From Euperipatoides rowelli (Eukaryota; Onychophora; Udeonychophora; Euonychophora; Peripatopsidae), in assembly GCA_003024985.2 (NCBI GenBank), contig PXIH01S0042907.1: DNA of 12,903 nt. One strand, written 5' to 3'. Position numbers and translations under genes: made by a program. Below are positions 1 through 8,679 of this stretch, piece by piece. The notes under the pieces were generated by a model. That model saw only the letters and a list, made by a program, of their open reading frames with translations. It had not been told where the DNA came from and ran no database searches. Each line of letters opens with the position of its first letter. Position 1 is the first letter of the stretch.

Positions 1-549
1 TTTCAAAATTTATTTTGCTGGTCCACTAAATTATCCCCATATCTTCTAATAAAAATTAAAAAAAACAAATGTTTCAAAGAAATTAACTCTTTTATTGAGC
101 TGGGAACCTATTTTTGCACTATTGTAGAGAATGACCCATATATATATATACACAGTACATACTGTACATATACAGTCACCTAGTTTCTAATTGACAAAGT
201 CCATTCATTTTACTTGTAAATCTAATGTTTTTTATCCAGGTACTTTTAAATAGTGCTACTACAGTATTTATTTTAAATTGTCATTTTAACTCTTTAAATC
301 ATTAAAAAATCATGCAATTGTCAAAATTATTAGCCGCCAATGTATCTTCAAGGAATAATTTGCTTCTGTTGCTCTCAAGGTACAATCTAGGAATATCATT
401 TAACATGTATGTTGTTTTTGACCTTAATTTTCTATGTAGAGCTAAAATTTATTCATTATCATTATTAAAAAGTAAAGTTGCTATCTTCACACTTATATTA
501 AAAACTTGTCATAAACATGTCCTTTAAAAATAACAACACTGTCTAAACT
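1..549. other. AT-rich non-coding stretch
   Basis: No gene is visible. The stretch is rich in A/T runs and contains a short (TA)n tract at about 138-150, followed by a small repetitive area of tacagt/actgta words (151-176). The only long reading frame (312-527, plus) has an amino-acid make-up dominated by Leu, Lys, Asn and Ser, as expected from translated AT-rich DNA, and shows no recognisable motif. It may be intergenic or intron of the downstream zinc-finger gene. Confidence 0.6.
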
Positions 550-687
550 AAAAAATTATACATTATTCATTTTTGAGACAATACTTTTTAACAATGAAAA
601 AGTCTTAGAGTTGAAGGGAATCAGACACTGTAATATGTGATTCCCTTTAACTCTAAGACTTTTAACTATAAGAATGTATAATTTTTT
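550..687. repeat. Compound inverted repeat (possible MITE or hairpin RNA)
   Basis: Two nested inverted repeats share one centre. The inner arms are 598-623 and 638-663: 26 bp, differing at one base, which would be a G-U wobble in a plus-strand transcript, with a 14-base loop (624-637). The outer arms, 550-564 and 673-687, are a perfect 15 bp. Between inner and outer arms the left side has 34 bases and the right side 9, so the left probably gained, or the right lost, about 25 bases. No convincing target-site duplication flanks the outer arms. It could be a small non-autonomous transposon relic or a transcribed hairpin. The pairing is seen directly; the role is unknown. Confidence 0.7.
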
Positions 688-929
688 TCAAGAGAATATT
701 TGTAGACTAAAATATATTAAATTGCATTGGTTGATGACATTGACAACGAATAGAATACTAAGCCTCTTCACTTAAAAAAAATCATCAAAACCCGGTTATG
801 ATAAACTTTAGTATAAGATCATGGTACTTTATACTTATCAAAGGATTGGAATTTGAATTACTTAAACCGACCAGTAATAATTCATTTAAAATTTGAAAAA
901 ATAAAAATATAATTTTGTAACTCTAATTA
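688..929. other. AT-rich non-coding stretch
   Basis: Plain AT-rich sequence between the inverted repeat and the transposon cluster. No reading frame, tRNA-like structure or clear repeat was seen. Confidence 0.5.
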
Positions 930-1430
930 CTCTAGAGCAGGGATGGCGAAGCTATGATACGTGTGTCGCTAGGTGACACACAAACACAATATGGGTAGCA
1001 CACCACATGAACCCATTATGCATAGCCTAGTATTGTACATGTAATAAATACAAAATTGTGTGTGTGATAACTGATGCCACCCCAAATATGGTGTGTAAAC
1101 ATAATGGTTTTGTGAAATTTCTTAGTGAGGATGTTCAACACCCTATTGTGCAGTTCTATTGCATTATAAACCAGGAAGCGTTTTGCACGAAAGCAAGTGT
1201 GAAATAAGTTGAAAGTGTACTCTCGGTGGTAGCTAAAATTGTGCACTTTATATCTGCACGTGCTCTAAATAATTGCCAGCTTTCAAAGGTGGATTCTTAA
1301 TATGACTGACTTCATATATGCAATAATATTTGCTGGCTGAGTCGTGGTGGCACACTAGACATTTGAAAGCAATAAACCAAACTTCATGTGGCACACTAGT
1401 CGAAAAAGGTTCACCATCCCTGCTCTAGAG
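930..1430. mobile_element. Non-autonomous hAT-type transposon with perfect 8-bp target duplication
   Basis: The element proper is 938-1422 (485 bp). It is flanked on both sides by the identical octamer CTCTAGAG (930-937 and 1423-1430), matching the nTCTAGAn target consensus known for many hAT elements. The terminal inverted repeats begin CAGGGATGG and agree at 12 of the first 13 bases. Subterminal structure is typical of the superfamily: a small hairpin near the left end (961-967 with 975-981) and two copies of GTGGCACACTAG near the right end (1347-1358 and 1388-1399). No transposase is recognisable in any frame; the 76-codon minus-strand frame inside has no hAT motif I can identify. It is therefore a deletion derivative or MITE needing an autonomous partner. 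Confidence 0.85.
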
Positions 1431-2013
1431 TATAGTTTCCCAAAGTGGGCAAAATGCACACATGGGGACTCTAGAATGANCCAGGGGAAGGGGGGTGTGA
1501 GTAGCCGCGGGTGCAATTGGGTGGCATTGAATAAAAATAAGGGGGCTGTGGAAGCATAAAAAAGAAGAGAAGAAAATTTTGAAAAACATTTGCACATGTT
1601 TTATCTGTTGTTAAATTTGTCATGGTTCCTTTATTTTCCAAATAAACACACAAAGTGATTTATGAAATTTTTACTATCAGATGGCTAAAATCATACAGCA
1701 AGTTCATCCTTCTCATTAGGGTGATTTTTAAGGTTAATTGTAATAATTATTTTAATATTGTCCTTCATTACCTTAATTTTCCTGTGTGTAATGTGGATGT
1801 TACTATGGTTTATTTTAAAAAATAATTTTATAATTTCAAGCTTCATGGTGTATTATTTACAACATCTTTCTTTACTGTTATAACTTATAGGACGTAGGTA
1901 GAAATATAGATATATAAAAGAACGTAAATTCATCACTGCAGTTTTCTGTTTGTTTGCTTAAAAAAAGTAGATTTCCAGGGGGGCGATGAGTAATTTTTTT
2001 CTGAGAACCTCTG
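1431..2013. mobile_element. Decayed hAT-type element, second in the cluster
   Basis: The left end reads TATAGTTTCCCAAAGTGGG, close to a common hAT terminus of the form CAGTGTTTCCCAAAGTGGG. The right end, read on the minus strand, is CAGAGGTTCTCAG. Left and right ends agree at 8 of 12 bases. The left neighbour is CTCTAGAG (1423-1430) and the right neighbour CGCTAGAG (2014-2021), a 7-of-8 match that fits an eroded 8-bp target duplication. G-rich subterminal runs (about 1483-1495, 1976-1984) also suit this class. There is no transposase frame; the minus-strand frames here are interrupted by an unresolved base at 1480 and look like chance. The ends are eroded, so the boundaries are inferred. Confidence 0.6.
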
Positions 2014-2021
2014 CGCTAGAG

Positions 2022-2100
2022 CAATGTTTTCAAATTGTGGGTCATGAAATCAATTTGGTTGGTCGCGACAGTGAAAAGAGAAATGTTTTATGGTCATTTT
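2022..2100. mobile_element. Left terminus of a third hAT-like element, right end not found
   Basis: Directly after CGCTAGAG the sequence runs CAATGTTTTCAAATTGTGGG and then carries GGGTCATGAAATC and GGTCGCGAC. These words are characteristic of hAT ends of the CAGTG-TTTCAAACTGTGGGTCGCGA type. No matching inverted terminus is found downstream to about 2654, so the element is either truncated or its right end has decayed. The end coordinate given is only the part I can support. Confidence 0.5.
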
Positions 2101-2654
2101 ATTATTAAAAGACACAAGGATGAAATGAAAAATAAAGCATGTTCAATTCAAGTTTCAACTGCTGGATCTGAAAGTGTAAATATTGACAAGAGCTTATTGT
2201 GAAAAAAATGTTGATTCCAATCAGAAAACTTTGACTTTGAGCTGTAATGGTGAGCATTATTTAAATGCTTTTATCAAATATGCAAACTCTAACAAAATGA
2301 CAGTCCTAATGTACAGTATTATTTCTAATGATTTTCTTGCAAATTAAAGTTGAAAAAAAAAATATATTTAAAGTTATTTATTTATCTATCCAGGTTGTGG
2401 TAGGCCAAAACTTTTAAATTTGCAATTAGATTTATTAAAAATTATAGAGGGAAATTTGGGAAATAGAAATAGAAAAACCACAAAAATGAATCCCTTATAT
2501 GGGAACCTGAAAAAAAAAGCCCACAAAAGAATAAAAATAGATTAGCATTGAAATAACTAGATTAGTACAGGTAAATAAATATAAAGTGTAATTAAATATG
2601 ATTTGATAAGAATTATCAAGATAAATAAAATAATACAAAAATAAATACAGTATA
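2101..2654. other. Non-coding stretch, possibly body of the third hAT-like element
   Basis: No reading frame of note. It could be the internal part of the element starting at 2022, or unrelated AT-rich sequence. Oligo-A runs (for example 2355-2363 and about 2510-2518) are the only obvious features. Confidence 0.4.
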
Positions 2655-3233
2655 CAGGCTTGCAAATTTTTTTAAAAAAGCCACTTGTTCCTGTGACAAG
2701 TGATCTCCAAATTTCACTTGTCCCACAATTTTAATTACTTGTCCAAAACTATGGATTTTTATTTTGTTCATATATTAGATGTTGGTTGGATAATACCCCC
2801 CTCCCCCCAAAAAAAAATAGGTGAGTGGGTGAGGGGAACACAGTATAAATTTAGTCAATCCTATATGAGGGCCTGTTATTGATTTATCTGTTGGCACATC
2901 TGCCATCACTGCAAAGAATCTTAATTACAATGTATAATTTTGTTAAATCAATATATTGTTAAATTAAATTATAAAAATAATGAAGTTATTACAAATAAGA
3001 CTTAAGTAGGCTATCATGCAAAAGATAATTAATTAGGCTATACTTCTAAACTATATAGCTATTATAAATTTATCACTTTATTTTTACAGCAGGCTATTAA
3101 AGGTTTAAAACCAAAAGTTTAATTTAATATTTTTTTAATATTAAAAACAAATATGATTCAACAAAAAATATTTTTTTCCTGATAATTTGAAACTGACAAG
3201 TCAATTTTTTACTTTTCTCTTTTTGCAAGCCTG
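2655..3233. mobile_element. TIR element with CAGGCTTGCAAA ends and CACTTGTCC subterminal words
   Basis: Bases from 2655 read CAGGCTTGCAAA, and the minus strand from 3233 reads CAGGCTTGCAAA, a 12-bp terminal inverted repeat. Inside the left end lie repeated CACTTGT(CC) words (2682-2688, 2715-2723, 2737-2744), one forming a hairpin with 2696-2702; GACAAGTC lies inside the right end (3195-3202). Such multiple short subterminal repeats are usual for hAT elements. The flanks (acagtata and atataaat) do not match, so a target duplication is not supported. The middle is AT-rich without a transposase and also holds a C-rich tract at about 2798-2809. Confidence 0.6.
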
Positions 3234-4457
3234 ATATAAATATAGAAATAACTTTTTTTTAGTGGAAATTTTCTTTATACAATACATATAAATTTTATGG
3301 TAAATAAAGTTTTATATAGGCTACAATATATAATTAAAATTAATAATTTTTAGGTGATAAAGATTTTGATTAAGAAAAGCTAAGTAATAAAAATATTTTA
3401 TATTTCAATCATTTCTAAGAATTTTTTATCTCCTAGCAAATAGATATCTAAGGATTTTTTTTTAAAAAAATCTAAGGGTAAGAGTATTAAATAGATTTGT
3501 TCTAAATGGAAATGATTTTGTTACAAAAATGAAAGGAAATTATATGAAAACAATTTATATGAAAACAATTTCTTAAGCCATTCTACAACTGATAATAACG
3601 CTTTATCATCATCATATTTAGTTGCATATCATGACATTGTGGCAAAATATAAAATGGCCTGACAAAAATAATAATTGATACTAACTTTGTTGTTTTTACT
3701 TTGTCATATGTGTTCTGGGTTGGGATAAAAAAATGTACCTCTTACAATGGGTTACAGTCAGAAAAGTTTGAACCATACAGCTTGCGGCTGCTCAGACAGT
3801 TTTGAAAAGCATCTCAATTTCTTAAATTGACTTAGAAGAGTAAATTTTAATAACCATGTGTTATTTTTTTTAAGGGATATCCTAATAATAAAAAAAAATA
3901 TGTTCTAACGCAGTTTCGTAAGGAAAAAAAAGTCAGTGCAAGAATTAATGGGAATCACTATGTTGGATAGTGTTTTGAAAAATGTGATGTTTATGAAAAT
4001 TTTTAGCACAGTAAACCTCTAGGTAAAAGCTTAATATTTTTAAAATAATGAATACATTTTAGTTTTACAAAGAATTTAAGGTTCAAAAACAATATGGTCA
4101 TATTAATAATACGATTACCCAAAATCATAAATTGAGAATGACTGCAGTGTACCATTATCTTAGGACATCTATTATTATTGTAATATTTAGAGATGAGTAA
4201 TAAATAATCTTGACAATTTCATAATAATGATTGAAGATATAAAAAAAAATAATATTCTAATAGACCAATGTAATAAATAATCAGGTAATTATTTTTTCTA
4301 AGTATTTAAGACCACCTGTATAGAAGACACCACTTGTCCATGCTCAATCATTTGAACCTTTGATTAGAAGCTAGCGACTGTAGATACAATAAAGAAATAT
4401 TTTTAGTCAGAATTTCTTTTTAACTAAATCAATTTTGTTTTGACATTGTCTTTATAG
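3234..4457 (+). other. Probable intron or upstream non-coding region of the zinc-finger gene
   Basis: AT-rich sequence with frequent stops in all frames. It contains a perfect 15-bp tandem duplication (3541-3555 and 3556-3570), a T/A-tract palindrome (3453-3472) and several copies of the word taggcta. The stretch ends in what looks like a 3' splice site at 4456-4457. No upstream exon or promoter could be recognised, so how far the presumed intron reaches is unknown. Confidence 0.45.
4421..4457 (+). promoter_or_regulatory. Candidate branch site and 3' splice site
   Basis: A branch-like TAACTAAAT (4421-4429) is followed by a T-rich stretch and TTTATAG ending at 4457, the right distance for a short animal branch-to-acceptor spacing. 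If it is used, the main coding exon starts at 4458. The reading frame of the zinc-finger protein is open all the way from this junction to the ATG at 4516, so the exon could add residues upstream of that ATG. Confidence 0.5.
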
Positions 4458-4515
4458 ATCCAAGGTAGAAGCCATATGGTGTAATCAAGCAACAGAACTC
4501 AACCATTCAATAGTA
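4458..4515 (+). other. Putative 5'UTR (or N-terminal extension) with a two-codon upstream ORF
   Basis: The segment between the presumed acceptor and the ATG contains an out-of-frame ATG-GTG-TAA at 4476-4484, a minimal upstream ORF. In the main frame the same bases are open without a stop (19 codons, 4459-4515). So either this is a leader with a translation-damping uORF, or the true start lies in an upstream exon. The ATG at 4516 has a purine (G) at -3 but A at +4, an adequate but not strong context. Confidence 0.4.
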
Positions 4516-7500
4516 ATGAGTACAATCCTTGATGTTGCTTGTGTACAGGATTCTGAAAGTAACTGTTTAAAAGATTTAGCTATAAAATCCGAAGTAAACT
4601 CGGGAGAAAATGATAATGTTGAAGTAATTCAAGTAGAAGCTGAAGTCATTCACTTTAAAGAAGAGGAAAGCACATCAGAGATTGAAAATGTTATTATTAC
4701 TCCCGTAGGACTAAGATCTGATAAAGAACAGAAAACTTTCAGTGTTGAATTCACCGAGGAAATGGAAAAGGTTGATGGTGATTGTTTAGTTGGTGAAATT
4801 GATGATAGACAAACTATTGAAGGAGAAGTTAAATTAGATGAACAGGGAGAAATTATAGAGGCAGATATTTCAAATAATATAACTTCCGACTGTACTATTG
4901 ATCGTAATATAGGGTATGAATTGACTGAAAATGCTCCACCTGTTGAAGAACAATGTGTTGTTATTGCTTTTGAAGATGCTGATGGTTCAGTTGTATCTGG
5001 CAATGAACATTACCTTGCAATACAGACATCAGATTCAAATATACCAGTGTCTGAATCTGGTGATGTAGTAATTGAGACTGTTGAAACAGGAACAGTACTT
5101 TCCTATGATGATCAAGTAAAAATCAATACAGCTGGGGCAGAAGAAACTGTGCCAATAGAACAAACATTGCACAGTGGAGATCCTAATGATTCACAAGTTG
5201 TTATTGAAGGAGTTCAAGTGTATTGTATTATTGAAGATGGCAAAGAAACATCTACAACAATTGAATCTTCACACATGGATTTGTTGAAACCACAAGTAGG
5301 CAATTTGAAATGTCAAGTTGTTGTAGAAGAGGCATTAGATCATGATGTCTTGGAACCTAGTGAAGAAGGCAGTCAAGAAGGTTCTCTAAGTTCTGCTGAT
5401 CATTGTTTAACACCAGGACGAATGTCTCCCATTCCAGGTAAAATTACTTGTCCTGTTTGTTATGCTCCTTATAGTATTCAGTCATTTCGCCGTCATCTAC
5501 GTGGACATTTTAATTATCATCCATACCAGTGTGGGTATTGCAGTTTTACAGCCACTGATCAACCAACCATTACACAACACACTCGAAGAAAACATAAAGG
5601 AAAGCAAACTAAAATTGTTGATGCTAAAAATATGGATGAGCAAAAAAGCAAATATTTAGCAGTGTTAAAAGAAATGTCAAAGACTTCTCAAGAGTTTAAA
5701 TCTCCTGCAAGCTTAGTTTGTGAAACTTGTGGATATCATTTTCATAATAAAGGAGCTTTCAAAATTCATTTAAAATGTGAAAGTCGTAGACATCCTGTCG
5801 GATGTCATTTTTGCAATTTCAGATGTGACAATGTTTGTGAATTAAATAAACACATAGAAATGAAACATAAAAAATCTGGGAAAGAAACTGTTGGAAAGGG
5901 TAGATCACGGAAAGCACGGGATTTACCTATTGAACCCATTGCAATTGATCCAGAATTTGAGCCTAATTTACCCTCTGGTAAAGATACCAAAGTTCATAAA
6001 TATACTCAAGTAGTATGTCCTGTGTGTCATGGATTATATAGTTCAACTTCTATAGCTCGGCATAAGCGAAGACATGCTTTAATTAAAACTTATAAATGTC
6101 CTTATTGTGACTTCAAATGTTCTGGGAAAAATGGTGTCAAATATCATATCTTGAAAAGCCATAAAAGTATGCCTGTTCATACAACAATGCCCAAAGGAAA
6201 TCAGAGTCCCCCAGTGTCATCACATAAGTCAAAAAAGCATGACACCAAAAAAGATAAACATCATTGTCATTTATGTAGTAAAAGTTGTTCTAGCGAGAAA
6301 AAGTTGGCTCATCATCTGAAAACAAATCATGCAGATGAAAAAGTGTATAAATGTGGACATTGTAAATTTAATTCTAAAGAAAGAAAGAAAGTCACTGTGC
6401 ATATTAAAAGAGTTCATAAAGATAAACAATTATCATTAATAGTTACTTATAGTGCAAAAAATACTAAAAACACAAAAAACCATTCCACGGGTAGGGGGAG
6501 AAAAAGTAAAAATGGTATTTCATTTATGTCCAGTAGTTCTTCTGATTATCAGGATGAAGATTCCATGGATTATGAAGAGAAAGCTTTAACAATTTGTGAA
6601 GATCCAGAATCATCTGCATCAGAAGCTTCTGAAGAAGAACCAAAACCACGTAAGAAACCAATGATCACTTGTCCAATTTGTCAAAAGAATTTTACTGGTT
6701 CATTTATACGTAAACATATGAAAAGTGTTCATGGTGGGCTAAAAGCTTATAGATGTGCTTATTGTGATTTCAAGTCTGCCGAAAAATCAGAAATAAAAAC
6801 TCATATTACTACTACTCATTTAAATATGCCAGTATGTATTTTAAGTATTGGACCAGGAAGCCAGGGCCCTCCACCAGCTATTATTCAAATTAAAGATCAG
6901 AAAAAAACTTTGAAAAAATTAACAAACTTAAAGCCTGGAGCCTGCCAATTATGTCCAAAAAAATTTGAAAGCAATAGAGCTTTAGCAGTACACTATAAAA
7001 AGAAACACACACAGATACCCATGTTTAAATGTGGTTATTGTAAATTTAGCTCTAAAGATCAGAGTTTTACACATCATCATATTCAAACTATGCACAAAAA
7101 TAAAGAGATTAATATTCAAGTACAGTATATAGCCAATAATGGAAAAGTTTCAACACCAAATAAAAATAGAACAACTGAAGACAGAGATTACCAAGGTATT
7201 TTTAAAAGAGCGAAAACATCAAAAAACCATCTTCAGGATCATCAGAAGTATACAATTTCTCCTCCAGAATCTGCACTTCAGGCTGCTGAAACACAATGCG
7301 GGTTTTTAAATCGCAGTGTCCTGGAAAAGAAAAGAATGGCTGCTTGTAAAGTTGGTCAAGCAAGTCTTGCACCAGGAACATGCCCTTTTTGTGGACGTTA
7401 CATTGCTAAATTGAATGTGAAGCGACATATGAAAGTCCACTTTCATTTATATAAATATCAATGCAAGTACTGTGACTACCGCAAAATTGAACCTTATGAA

Positions 7501-8679
7501 ATAAAAAGGCATATTTTTAGACGTCATAAAGGAATGCCAGCTGAAGTTTTAGAATTATCACAAGAGGTTCTTGATGCCCAAGAAGCAGAAATGGAAGAAT
7601 ATGTTAAATGGTATCTTAAGAATAACAAAAATTTACCTAACAATACTAGGCTATTGCCACCACCTCCTCCAATGCATTCTGCTTCTAAATCAATGGATGA
7701 TGACGATGATGAACTTAGTGATTCAGATGAGAGAAAGGTTGAAGAAGAAGTAACTGTTGAAACAACTAAAGATGATGATGATGATGATGAAGATGATGAG
7801 GATNATGAAGAAAAAGTAGAAGAAGAAATAATAATGGATGCCAAAGAGGAGGATGATCAGGATAATACTATCATTCCTATTGAAGAATGCTCTTCAGATA
7901 TGCTAAAAAAGGATGATACATTACAAACAATCATGTATTCTTGTAGAGATTGTGATTATAAAGACTATGATAAAGATAAAGTTGTTTCTCATATTCAAGA
8001 AGTTCACAATACAACTCCATTGGAAATAGAAGAAATTCATATCCAGGTTACAACTGAAGAACATCTACAAGTTTCTGATGAAGATATCCAAGTAATGGCT
8101 GAACAAATGCAAGTTGTAGGAGATGGCCAAATACATATTGTTAATGATCATGTACAAATGCCAGTTGAAGATCAGATGCAGGTTGTTATGGAAGAACAAA
8201 TGCACATGACAACGGAACAAGTGCAAGTTGTAACAGAGCAACATATGCATATTGTTGGTGATGATCAAATGCAAGTTGTAACTGATGAACAGTTGCAGAT
8301 GGTTTCTGATGTTCATATAGATAGAACTCAACAAATCCAAGTATCATTAGAAGATGAACAGATGCAAATATCTGATGATAGTCATTTACAAATTACTTCT
8401 GATGATCAAGAACATTTAACAGATGAACAGGATCAAATTGTCTCAATTGATGCTGTCCAGGTATCAATGGTTGATAATGAACAGATTTCTGAAGATCAGA
8501 TGCATGTATTAACAGAAGATCAAGTTGAAAGTGTAACAATTAATCCTAATCACTTAACAGATGACCAGGAAGTAAATGATGATTCTGATCAGGCAATGAA
8601 TGAAAGTAATGTATATACTGAAGTGACTGAAAATGTTTCATTGGGTTCTGCTGTGATGGTGGAGGATATTATGAAATGA
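4516..8679 (+). CDS. Large C2H2 zinc-finger protein with 15 fingers, acidic ends and a C-terminal Gln/Val repeat
   Basis: A single 1387-codon exon; the protein is expected to be nuclear, bind DNA and regulate transcription (inferred from domains only). Residues 1-300 are acidic and low in structure. Fifteen C2H2 fingers follow: pairs at 312-360, 402-451, 501-549, 584-634, 719-768, 810-860 and 956-1004, and a lone finger at 1143-1164. The first fingers at 312, 501, 719 and 956 all use C-X2-C-X11-H; the rest use X12. The finger at 402 is irregular, with H418 followed by C421 or H426. Basic linkers, possible nuclear-localisation or AT-hook-like patches, lie at 461-468, 660-665 and 710-714. A proline run (1048-1052), Asp/Glu tracts (1061-1072, 1086-1099) and a Gln/Val repeat (1171-1340) complete it. 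Residue 1097 is unresolved (codon NAT: Asp, Asn, His or Tyr). The pairing recalls ZFX/ZFY- or REST-style proteins, but I cannot assign an orthologue. The start could lie further upstream. Confidence 0.93.
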   Translation: MSTILDVACVQDSESNCLKDLAIKSEVNSGENDNVEVIQVEAEVIHFKEEESTSEIENVIITPVGLRSDKEQKTFSVEFTEEMEKVDGDCLVGEIDDRQTIEGEVKLDEQGEIIEADISNNITSDCTIDRNIGYELTENAPPVEEQCVVIAFEDADGSVVSGNEHYLAIQTSDSNIPVSESGDVVIETVETGTVLSYDDQVKINTAGAEETVPIEQTLHSGDPNDSQVVIEGVQVYCIIEDGKETSTTIESSHMDLLKPQVGNLKCQVVVEEALDHDVLEPSEEGSQEGSLSSADHCLTPGRMSPIPGKITCPVCYAPYSIQSFRRHLRGHFNYHPYQCGYCSFTATDQPTITQHTRRKHKGKQTKIVDAKNMDEQKSKYLAVLKEMSKTSQEFKSPASLVCETCGYHFHNKGAFKIHLKCESRRHPVGCHFCNFRCDNVCELNKHIEMKHKKSGKETVGKGRSRKARDLPIEPIAIDPEFEPNLPSGKDTKVHKYTQVVCPVCHGLYSSTSIARHKRRHALIKTYKCPYCDFKCSGKNGVKYHILKSHKSMPVHTTMPKGNQSPPVSSHKSKKHDTKKDKHHCHLCSKSCSSEKKLAHHLKTNHADEKVYKCGHCKFNSKERKKVTVHIKRVHKDKQLSLIVTYSAKNTKNTKNHSTGRGRKSKNGISFMSSSSSDYQDEDSMDYEEKALTICEDPESSASEASEEEPKPRKKPMITCPICQKNFTGSFIRKHMKSVHGGLKAYRCAYCDFKSAEKSEIKTHITTTHLNMPVCILSIGPGSQGPPPAIIQIKDQKKTLKKLTNLKPGACQLCPKKFESNRALAVHYKKKHTQIPMFKCGYCKFSSKDQSFTHHHIQTMHKNKEINIQVQYIANNGKVSTPNKNRTTEDRDYQGIFKRAKTSKNHLQDHQKYTISPPESALQAAETQCGFLNRSVLEKKRMAACKVGQASLAPGTCPFCGRYIAKLNVKRHMKVHFHLYKYQCKYCDYRKIEPYEIKRHIFRRHKGMPAEVLELSQEVLDAQEAEMEEYVKWYLKNNKNLPNNTRLLPPPPPMHSASKSMDDDDDELSDSDERKVEEEVTVETTKDDDDDDEDDEDXEEKVEEEIIMDAKEEDDQDNTIIPIEECSSDMLKKDDTLQTIMYSCRDCDYKDYDKDKVVSHIQEVHNTTPLEIEEIHIQVTTEEHLQVSDEDIQVMAEQMQVVGDGQIHIVNDHVQMPVEDQMQVVMEEQMHMTTEQVQVVTEQHMHIVGDDQMQVVTDEQLQMVSDVHIDRTQQIQVSLEDEQMQISDDSHLQITSDDQEHLTDEQDQIVSIDAVQVSMVDNEQISEDQMHVLTEDQVESVTINPNHLTDDQEVNDDSDQAMNESNVYTEVTENVSLGSAVMVEDIMK
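7771..7806 (+). repeat. Coding GAT/GAN trinucleotide repeat with an unresolved base
   Basis: Six GAT codons followed by interrupted GAA/GAT/GAG codons encode an Asp/Glu tract (residues 1086-1097). The N at 7804 falls inside the repeat, as expected where reads disagree on a microsatellite or where the base is polymorphic. Length variation between individuals is likely. Confidence 0.75.
8026..8535 (+). repeat. Degenerate short-period repeat encoding the Gln/Val-rich C-terminal tail
   Basis: Residues 1171-1340 are built from units of about 7-9 residues resembling E-[DE]-Q-M-Q-V-V-x-[DE], with variants such as IHIQV, HLQVSDE, QMHMTTE and QLQMVSD. Roughly 17-20 units can be counted by eye. At the DNA level the units are diverged (gatgaacagatgcaa-like words recur), so this is an old expansion rather than a recent tandem duplication. 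Acidic, glutamine-rich tails of this type occur in transcription activation regions, but that function is inference. Confidence 0.8.

Noticed and set aside
1016-1653. Minus-strand frames across the first two hAT elements
   Set aside because: No transposase motif, partly interrupted by an unresolved base, and compositionally like chance frames.
3541-3570. Perfect 15-bp tandem duplication
   Set aside because: Only two copies, in AT-rich presumed intron; likely replication slippage.
4650-5003. Minus-strand 117-codon Ser-rich frame
   Set aside because: Antisense of the acidic N-terminal coding region.
7524-7844. Minus-strand 106-codon frame with long Ser runs
   Set aside because: The serines are the antisense of the Asp/Glu codons of the zinc-finger gene; it has no own signal.
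8065-8340. Minus-strand 91-codon frame rich in Asn, His and Leu
   Set aside because: It is the antisense of the Gln/Val repeat; its periodicity is inherited from the real gene.
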